Shown here: positions 51,829 through 57,835 of the stretch, one piece after another
Layout: every line of letters starts with the position of its first letter
Position numbering within the stretch: the stretch's first letter is position 1
NCBI RefSeq assembly: GCF_030056815.1
Contig: NZ_JASHKR010000029.1
Span: 1 to 57,835, forward strand
Length of the DNA stretch: 57,835 nucleotides
Direction: 5' to 3'
From: Rhodococcus sp. IEGM 1379
GTDB lineage: Bacteria > Actinomycetota > Actinomycetes > Mycobacteriales > Mycobacteriaceae
Notes under the pieces: model-generated
Seen by the model: the letters and a program-made list of their open reading frames with translations, nothing else
Database searches by the model: none
What the model was told of the DNA's origin: nothing
Position numbers and translations under genes: made by a program

Positions 51829-52664
51829 AATTTGAACCAACGTACTGCGCCGACAGTGCCGAGTGCTGCCCAGACGATGAGGACCAGGATCGCGAACCAG
51901 TCCATGGATGTGGCGAGGGCGGCGTCGAGTGCGTAGGCCAATGCTCCGGACGGAACCAACCGCACCAAGGTCTGTACAGCGTCGGGAATGTCGCCGCTGA
52001 CAAAGACCATGCTGCCGATGCCTGCCATTGCGAACCACAGGATGTTGGCCAGTGCGAGAACGATTTCCGCGCGCAAGGTGCCACCGAGAAGAAGTCCGAG
52101 TGCCGCGAATGTGATGGTGCCCATAGCGATGACAACTGCGCCGAGCAAGAGTTCGGTAAACGTCGGACGCCAACCCAGCGCCAACCCGATCGCGCCGAGC
52201 AGTAGCGACTGCAGGGCGACGACGATGATGACGGATGCACTCTTGCCCGCGATGATTCCCCAACGTGGAAGTGGCGTCGCGCCAAGGCGTTTGAGGGCGC
52301 CGTATCGGCGATCGAAGCCCACCGCGATGGCTTGGCCAGTGAAAGCCGTCGACATCACAGCGACCATCATGACGCCGGGAAGTACGGTACTGACCCGGGA
52401 ATCGCCAAGATCGCCGATCGGAAGTAGTGACAGTCCGATGAGCAACGTGATGGGGATGAACATGGTGAGCAGTAATTGCTCACCGTTGCGCAGCAACAAC
52501 GTCAACTCGAGTTTGGTCTGTGCCGCCATCATTTTCGACGCGGAGTTTGCGCGAGGATCGGGGGAGAACGTCCCGGGCTCGAAGCGGTTCTCGGCCAACC
52601 GTCGGTCCCGGGCGCTGCTCTGACTGTTCGACGCTGTTTCGTTCACGACCTTGATTCCCGTCAT
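51822..52664 (-). CDS. ABC-2 type exporter permease
   Basis: A 280-residue membrane protein with six helices of the ABC-2 (DrrB-like) type, including LLLTMFIPITLLIGLSLLPI and the conserved middle part GVMMVAVMSTAFTGQAIAVG. It overlaps the ATPase gene by four bases. In mycobacteria this ABC pair precedes the MptB-like gene, and it may export a lipid or lipid-linked sugar; the substrate is not known. Confidence 0.88.
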   Translation of the reverse strand: MTGIKVVNETASNSQSSARDRRLAENRFEPGTFSPDPRANSASKMMAAQTKLELTLLLRNGEQLLLTMFIPITLLIGLSLLPIGDLGDSRVSTVLPGVMMVAVMSTAFTGQAIAVGFDRRYGALKRLGATPLPRWGIIAGKSASVIIVVALQSLLLGAIGLALGWRPTFTELLLGAVVIAMGTITFAALGLLLGGTLRAEIVLALANILWFAMAGIGSMVFVSGDIPDAVQTLVRLVPSGALAYALDAALATSMDWFAILVLIVWAALGTVGAVRWFKFT

Positions 52665-53602
52665 CCCCTCAGATCACGACCGGTCAACTCGAGGAAGACG
52701 TCTTCCAAACTACGTTGATCGACGCGAATGTCGTTGATCAGTACATTCTGCTCAGCGCACCACGTCGCCACCGTCGCGACTGTCGACGGCTCGATCGCAC
52801 CCTCGATCAAATACGTTCCCGGATTCGATTCGGCGACGCGGAATCCGGCCAGGGACGTCGCCAAGGAGTCGACGCTCAACCCGGCGGTCGTGGTCAACCG
52901 CAATTGACCTTCGGCGCCCTTGCTGGTCACCTCGGCCGGAGTTCCCGACGCGACGATGCGGCCGTGGTCGATGATGACCAACTCGTCGGCAAGTGCTTCG
53001 GCTTCGTCCATGAGGTGAGTGGTGAGCAGGACGCTGACGCCGTCACGACGCAGTGCGTCGATCAATTCCCACACCAACAGGCGGGCCTGGGCGTCGAGTC
53101 CGGCCGTCGGCTCGTCGAGGAAGACAAGCTCTGGACGCCCGACGAGAGCGCAGGCCAACGACAGGCGCTGTTGCTGGCCACCGGAGAGGCGTCGGTACGG
53201 GGTTTTCCGGGCATCGGTCAGTCCGAGCTTGGACAGGAGCCACGTGGGATCGAGGGGATCAGCGGAGTAGGCGGCGACGAGGTCGAGCATCTCGCCGGCC
53301 TTGGATCCGGGATACGCTCCGCCGCCTTGGAGCATTACGCCAATCCGGGAACGAACTTCTCCGGAGTCTGCGACGGGATCGAGGCCGAGCACGCGCACAG
53401 TGCCTGAATCGGGTGTGACAAAACCTTCACACATCTCGACGGTGGTGGTTTTTCCGGCACCGTTCGGTCCGAGCAGGGCAACGACCTGCGCGGACTCAAC
53501 GGTGAGATCGATTCCGTCCACGGCGCGCACACCGTCGAATGATTTGACGACACCTTCGATGCGCACGGCCGGCGTCGACGATCTTGAAGCTCTCGAGGTC
53601 AC
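52661..53602 (-). CDS. ABC exporter ATP-binding protein (DrrA-like)
   Basis: A 313-residue ATPase. Walker A LLGPNGAGKTTT near residue 45, signature YRRLSGGQQQRLSLA near 137, Walker B ELVFLDEPTAGLD near 160 and the switch His in LLTTHLMDEAEAL near 193 are all intact. The C-terminal extension (VDQRSLEDVFLELTGRDLRG) is usual in daunorubicin-resistance-type ATPases. Pairs with the permease downstream; overlaps the mptB stop by four bases. Confidence 0.93.
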   Translation of the reverse strand: MTSRASRSSTPAVRIEGVVKSFDGVRAVDGIDLTVESAQVVALLGPNGAGKTTTVEMCEGFVTPDSGTVRVLGLDPVADSGEVRSRIGVMLQGGGAYPGSKAGEMLDLVAAYSADPLDPTWLLSKLGLTDARKTPYRRLSGGQQQRLSLACALVGRPELVFLDEPTAGLDAQARLLVWELIDALRRDGVSVLLTTHLMDEAEALADELVIIDHGRIVASGTPAEVTSKGAEGQLRLTTTAGLSVDSLATSLAGFRVAESNPGTYLIEGAIEPSTVATVATWCAEQNVLINDIRVDQRSLEDVFLELTGRDLRG

Positions 53603-55353
53603 GGGGAATCAGCGTAAGCCCCCGGGGAGCCGACTTGGTCCGCTGGCCCGGCATTCGTGATTTCCACTACTGGTTTGTCGATGCGCCAGGGAAGTGACTT
53701 CCGGGTGATGTAGATCAACAATCCTGCGGTGACGATGGTGGCGACAACTGCTTGCACGATCATGAATGGCAGGTACTCGGCGCCGTTCGACATCAGCATG
53801 ACGCTGACGATCGAGGTGAAAACAACGGCCGGTACGCGGAAGATCGGTGCGGTTGCCCAGGCGGCGAGGGGCAGTATCGCCCAGAGTAGGTACCACGGCT
53901 GGACAACCGGGAACAGCAGAACGATGGCACCCAGCGCGATGCCGAGTCCGCCGACCGCGTGGATACGACCCATGTAGACGGCCATCATCATTCGGGCCGT
54001 GATCAGTACTGCAACCAGGTAGGCGATGGGGCGGGTGATGGTGAGAATCGCGGTCGTGTGGTCGCCAAGTCCGAGGAGCACACCGACCAATCCGGTTCCG
54101 ACGCCCAGAATCGTGGGTATCGACATCCAGCTTCGAACGACCGTCGCGGTATTGAGCGTGTTGACCCACCCCATACCCAGGCCGCTGGCGAGGCTGATGA
54201 AGCCGATCACGACAACGGTGACCGCAGCCAACAACGCCGCGGCCGAGAAGAACGACTTCCAGTTACCGCCCCAGCGGCGGGTCAAGGCCATACCGACAAA
54301 TCCGAGCGCAAGCAGGGACGGAATCTTCACGGTCGCTGACAATGCGATCAGTCCGGAACCGGCGATCAGTAGCGAAAGTGAGCGTCCACGGATGGGGCCC
54401 GCGCCTTCGACGGCTCGAAGCGCCACCTCGATTCCGGCGAGCATGAGTCCGAGCATGAGGGCTTCGTTGTGGATTCCGGCGACAAGATGGAACAGCAGAA
54501 GCGGATTTGCTGCACCGAGCCACAGTGAGCTGACTGCGGATACCCCACAGCGTTTGGCCAACCGAGGCAGGGCCCACACGATCAGTGCGACACCGAAGAG
54601 GACGAGGAGGCGATGAAGGAAAATGCCGGCGACGATGTTGTCACCGGTCAGTGAGCTGATTCCACGTCCGAGCCACAGGAAGAACGGCCCGTACGGCGCG
54701 GGGGTGTCGCGCCAGATCGTCGGGACCGTCCGGGTGAGAACGTGATCGACGCCGAGAGCAGCCTTGGGGCCGATCAAGTAGGGATCGAGTCCACGCGCCG
54801 CGATCTCGCTCTGCGCGAGGTACGAGTACACGTCCCGACTGAACATCGGCGGTGCCACGGACAGCGGAAGGATCCAGAGTAGGAGCGTCCGGTCGAGCTG
54901 GGATCGGCTCATTCTCCGCGGCGCACCCTTGCGGCTGCGCAGATCGCCGACGGCAAAGCGGCCCATCATCAACCACGCGAGTACGACGAGAACTGTGCCG
55001 GTCATCGTCATGGTGAGAGAGACAGTCGGCATGCGGCCGGGAAGGCTCAACACCCGCAGTCCGGCGGTCGGGTTCTGGAGGACCGGCTGTGCGCCGGCGC
55101 CCAGGGCGCCGATTGCCATCAGTACCGAGCCGGTGGCTCCGAATCGCCGAATCCCGCGCAGCTGCGCGGTTTCCTTTTCGTTGAGCACGGGGCGCTCGTC
55201 TTCGTCGCCGTGAAGAGCGGCTGTCATCGACTGTCGCGGCTTCGACCCGAAGGGACGGACGCCGAGTACGGAGAGGGCAAGATGCTTGGGTTTGTCCAGC
55301 AGGATCGCGCGGGTGGACTGCGCGGTCGTCTTCTGCGTGGGGGTCTGTGGCAC
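53599..55353 (-). CDS. mptB: Polyprenyl-phosphomannose-dependent alpha-(1->6)-mannosyltransferase (MptB-like)
   Basis: A 584-residue membrane enzyme of the GT-C type with about 13 helices. The catalytic acid pair region is SRDVYSYLAQSEIAARGLDP near residue 150, with DTPAPYGPFF near 195 and VQPWYLLWAILPLAAWAT near 470. MptB starts the alpha-1,6-mannan core of lipomannan/lipoarabinomannan in Corynebacterium and Mycobacterium. GTG 55,353 is the likely start. Its neighbours, ABC exporter and sufR, match the mycobacterial order. Confidence 0.88.
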   Translation of the reverse strand: MPQTPTQKTTAQSTRAILLDKPKHLALSVLGVRPFGSKPRQSMTAALHGDEDERPVLNEKETAQLRGIRRFGATGSVLMAIGALGAGAQPVLQNPTAGLRVLSLPGRMPTVSLTMTMTGTVLVVLAWLMMGRFAVGDLRSRKGAPRRMSRSQLDRTLLLWILPLSVAPPMFSRDVYSYLAQSEIAARGLDPYLIGPKAALGVDHVLTRTVPTIWRDTPAPYGPFFLWLGRGISSLTGDNIVAGIFLHRLLVLFGVALIVWALPRLAKRCGVSAVSSLWLGAANPLLLFHLVAGIHNEALMLGLMLAGIEVALRAVEGAGPIRGRSLSLLIAGSGLIALSATVKIPSLLALGFVGMALTRRWGGNWKSFFSAAALLAAVTVVVIGFISLASGLGMGWVNTLNTATVVRSWMSIPTILGVGTGLVGVLLGLGDHTTAILTITRPIAYLVAVLITARMMMAVYMGRIHAVGGLGIALGAIVLLFPVVQPWYLLWAILPLAAWATAPIFRVPAVVFTSIVSVMLMSNGAEYLPFMIVQAVVATIVTAGLLIYITRKSLPWRIDKPVVEITNAGPADQVGSPGAYADSP

Positions 55354-55482
55354 CCAGGAAGCGTAGCGGCTCCGTCTTTGTGCGTAGGCAACTGCGAACA
55401 ATGCGGGCAGTCCGACTATTCCGGAATGTAATGCAGGATGCCCTTAGTGGACCTGCGAGGGGAATTCCGTCACACTTGTGTT

Positions 55483-56229
55483 GTGAAAAGAAATGCGACA
55501 GGTACTCGAAGCAAGGAAGATGCAGGTCAGAATGCTGCAGCTTCCTCGCAGAGTGCTGTCGCAACGCCGGTGACGGTGAGCGTCGAAGGGCAGACCCGTG
55601 CTGCAGTGGTCAAGTTGCTGCTCGAAGAGGGCCCCATCACAGCCTCCGAAATCGGCACTCGGCTCGGCCTCAGCGCCGCAGGTGTCCGACGTCACATAGA
55701 CGCATTGATCGAATCCGGTGAAGCTCGCGCTGCTTCGGCGTCGGCGCTCCGTCAGCGTGGACGTGGACGCCCGGCCAAGCAGTTTCAGATCACTGCCACT
55801 GGCCGCGGCCGTCTCGGTCATGCCTACGACGATCTTGCCGGAGCCGCAATGCGTCAGCTCCGCGAAATCGGCGGAGATGCGGCAATCGAGGAGTTCGCGA
55901 AGCGTCGGGTCCAGGCAATCGTGGGAGACGTCGAACCGGCCGATCCCACCGATGTCGCGAATGTAGAGGCGACGGCAGACGCTATCGCCGAAGCATTCAA
56001 CTCCGTCGGATTTGCCGCCTCGACCAGGCCGGTGGGCAACGGCGTTCAGATCTGCCAGCACCACTGCCCCGTTTCGCATGTGGCAGAGGAGTTTCCGGAG
56101 CTGTGCGACGCCGAACAGGAAGCGTTCCGTCAACTGCTCGGCACTCATGTTCAACGTCTCGCGACCATCGCGAACGGTGACTGTGCCTGTACGACACACG
56201 TTCCCCTCGTATCGAACGGGAGTAGATGA
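55483..56229 (+). CDS. sufR: Iron-sulfur cluster-sensing repressor SufR
   Basis: A 248-residue winged-helix regulator from GTG 55,483. The DNA-binding part is ITASEIGTRLGLSAAGVRRH near residue 48. The C-terminal cysteines ICQHHCPVSH and ELCDAE, followed by CACTTH, match the [4Fe-4S] ligands of SufR. With its cluster it represses the suf operon; loss of the cluster, or iron or oxidative stress, derepresses it. Divergent from mptB and directly upstream of sufB. Confidence 0.92.
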   Translation: MKRNATGTRSKEDAGQNAAASSQSAVATPVTVSVEGQTRAAVVKLLLEEGPITASEIGTRLGLSAAGVRRHIDALIESGEARAASASALRQRGRGRPAKQFQITATGRGRLGHAYDDLAGAAMRQLREIGGDAAIEEFAKRRVQAIVGDVEPADPTDVANVEATADAIAEAFNSVGFAASTRPVGNGVQICQHHCPVSHVAEEFPELCDAEQEAFRQLLGTHVQRLATIANGDCACTTHVPLVSNGSR

Positions 56230-56361
56230 AACCGCCAGACCCTTTAACCCCCAAAGTTTCTCGTTAGTTCTTCACAGTCAGAATTGCTTTCCTCGCTTCG
56301 AACTCAGCCCTCGTTGCGAAGTAAGCAGCCGTCAAGAAACAAGACTCCGGAAGGAGCTCGC
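56230..56361 (+). promoter_or_regulatory. sufR-sufB intergenic region
   Basis: About 130 bases before sufB, ending in the strong ribosome binding site AAGGAG (five bases before ATG 56,362). It may contain a secondary promoter or a SufR site; no symmetrical box was clear. Confidence 0.45.
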
Positions 56362-57822
56362 ATGACCGTCACATCAGACCAGGCGACTACCACTGCAGCT
56401 GCAGGCACCGAGCCGCTCACGCAGGACGAGGCCATTGCTTCACTCGGTCATTACGGCTACGGCTGGTCCGATTCCGACGTAGCCGGAGCCAGCGCCCAGC
56501 GCGGACTCTCCGAGGCTGTCGTGCGGGACATCTCTGCGAAGAAGAGCGAGCCGGAATGGATGCTCGACATCCGTCTCAAGGCTCTGCGAACCTTCGATAA
56601 GAAGCCGATGCCGAACTGGGGCTCCGACCTCGAAGGCATCCACTTCGACAACATCAAGTACTTCGTGCGGTCCAGCGAGAAGCAGGCCGAGTCCTGGGAA
56701 GACCTGCCCGAGGACATCAAGAACACGTACGACAGGCTCGGCATCCCCGAGGCGGAGAAGCAGCGCCTCGTTGCCGGCGTCGCAGCTCAGTACGAGTCCG
56801 AGGTCGTCTACCACTCCATCCGTGAGGATCTCGAGCAGCAGGGTGTCATCTTCCTCGACACCGACACCGGCCTCAAGACGCACCCGGAGTTGTTCCGCGA
56901 GTACTTCGGTTCGGTAATCCCGGCCGGCGACAACAAGTTCTCCGCGCTCAACACCGCTGTGTGGTCCGGTGGCTCGTTCATCTACGTCCCCCCGGGCGTG
57001 CATGTCGACATCCCGCTGCAGGCGTACTTCCGCATCAACACCGAGAACATGGGGCAGTTCGAGCGCACCCTGATCATCGTCGACGAGAACGCCTCCGTGC
57101 ACTACGTCGAAGGTTGCACCGCGCCGATCTACAAGTCCGATTCACTGCACTCGGCGGTTGTCGAGATCATCGTGAAGAAGGGCGGCCACTGCCGCTACAC
57201 GACCATCCAGAACTGGTCCAACAACGTCTACAACCTGGTGACCAAGCGCACCAAGGTCGAAGCCGGTGGATCGATGGAGTGGATCGACGGCAACATCGGT
57301 TCCAAGGTCACCATGAAGTACCCGGCCGTATGGCTGATGGGTGAGTACGCCCGCGGTGAAGTCCTCTCCGTCGCATTCTCGGGCGAGGGACAGCACCAGG
57401 ACACTGGCGCCAAGATGCTCCACCTCGCGCCGCACACCTCGTCGACCATCATCAGCAAGTCCGTCGCCCGCGGCGGTGGACGCGCGTCGTACCGCGGCCT
57501 GGTACAGATCAACAAGGGTGCTCACGGTTCCAAGTCGACCGTCAAGTGTGACGCTCTGCTGGTCGACCAGATCAGCCGCAGCGACACGTACCCGTACGTC
57601 GACATCCGCGAGGACGACGTCACGATGGGCCACGAGGCCACAGTCTCCAAGGTCAGCGACGATCAGCTCTTCTACCTGATGAGCCGCGGCCTGACCGAGG
57701 ACGAGGCGATGGCCACCATCGTCCGTGGATTCGTCGAGCCCATCGCGAAGGAACTCCCCATGGAGTACGCGCTCGAGCTCAACCGCCTTATCGAACTTCA
57801 GATGGAAGGGGCTGTGGGTTAG
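56362..57822 (+). CDS. sufB: Fe-S cluster assembly protein SufB
   Basis: A 486-residue scaffold protein of the SUF system. It has the SufB beta-helix core with [20 protein letters not shown] near residue 215, [20 protein letters not shown] near 250 (the Cys that receives sulfur is in this region), and the C-terminal [20 protein letters not shown]. No intein is present, unlike the SufB of M. tuberculosis. It is followed without a gap by sufD. Confidence 0.96.
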   Translation: MTVTSDQATTTAAAGTEPLTQDEAIASLGHYGYGWSDSDVAGASAQRGLSEAVVRDISAKKSEPEWMLDIRLKALRTFDKKPMPNWGSDLEGIHFDNIKYFVRSSEKQAESWEDLPEDIKNTYDRLGIPEAEKQRLVAGVAAQYESEVVYHSIREDLEQQGVIFLDTDTGLKTHPELFREYFGSVIPAGDNKFSALNTAVWSGGSFIYVPPGVHVDIPLQAYFRINTENMGQFERTLIIVDENASVHYVEGCTAPIYKSDSLHSAVVEIIVKKGGHCRYTTIQNWSNNVYNLVTKRTKVEAGGSMEWIDGNIGSKVTMKYPAVWLMGEYARGEVLSVAFSGEGQHQDTGAKMLHLAPHTSSTIISKSVARGGGRASYRGLVQINKGAHGSKSTVKCDALLVDQISRSDTYPYVDIREDDVTMGHEATVSKVSDDQLFYLMSRGLTEDEAMATIVRGFVEPIAKELPMEYALELNRLIELQMEGAVG

Positions 57823-57835
57823 TGACCACGCCAGA
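57822..57835 (+). CDS. sufD: Start of sufD (truncated by the window end)
   Basis: GTG 57,822 overlaps the last base of the sufB stop and reads M-T-T-P before the window ends. Position alone supports SufD, the partner of SufB in the cluster scaffold. Confidence 0.55.

Noticed and set aside
56362-57822. Intein in SufB, as in some mycobacteria
   Set aside because: The protein is 486 residues, the normal length, and the conserved segments are uninterrupted.

Overview
The window reads as a chromosomal segment of a high-GC mycolic-acid actinobacterium, most likely Rhodococcus of the erythropolis/qingshengii type. The reasons are the gene order secG-ppc, then tkt-tal-zwf-opcA-pgl facing ctaB, then qor, ctaA, an ABC exporter, mptB, sufR and sufB, which matches the conserved order in Mycobacteriales, together with frequent GTG starts and strong GC bias outside one island. 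The genus is inferred from gene order and protein style, not from a database search.

Layout. 1-3.2 kb: secG and ppc. 3.2-15.4 kb: accessory genes. These are a PucR-type regulator followed by four very small genes that mostly share an LFNAGSS-like motif; a TetR regulator with an MFS exporter; an ArsR/CadI metal-response pair; a small membrane protein and a TfoX-N protein; a four-gene WxL/DUF916-like cell-surface locus; and an SDR oxidoreductase. 15.6-22.1 kb: the pentose phosphate operon tkt-tal-zwf-opcA-pgl on the minus strand, ending at a strong hairpin. 22.3-25.8 kb: ctaB, qor, a conserved small protein and ctaA (haem A synthesis).

25,777-39,969: a 14.2-kb integrated element bounded by a perfect 69-bp direct repeat that overlaps the ctaA start codon. 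It is visibly AT-richer than its flanks. It carries a tyrosine integrase, a large unknown protein, several small proteins, an HNH endonuclease, both terminase subunits, portal, scaffold-like protein, HK97-type major capsid protein and three or four head-tail connector genes, but no tail, tape-measure or lysis genes. A TIR-domain protein sits at the right end. This is the layout of a capsid-forming phage satellite (cf-PICI-like): it would make and fill its own heads and need a helper phage for tails and lysis. It is the most likely undescribed system in the window. Integration also removes the native upstream DNA of ctaA.

40.1-51.0 kb: an exopolysaccharide cluster (two GT4 glycosyltransferases, a beta-helix lipoprotein, a Wzz/BY-kinase fusion, Wzy-like and Wzx-like membrane proteins, a WbaP-type initiating transferase, a GAF protein). 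It lies between the satellite and the conserved ABC exporter, so the ctaA-mptB interval appears to be an insertion hotspot. 51.5-57.8 kb: a probably frameshifted small secreted protein, the two-gene ABC exporter, mptB, then sufR-sufB with the first codons of sufD.

All calls come from reading the sequence and translations. No homology search was possible.
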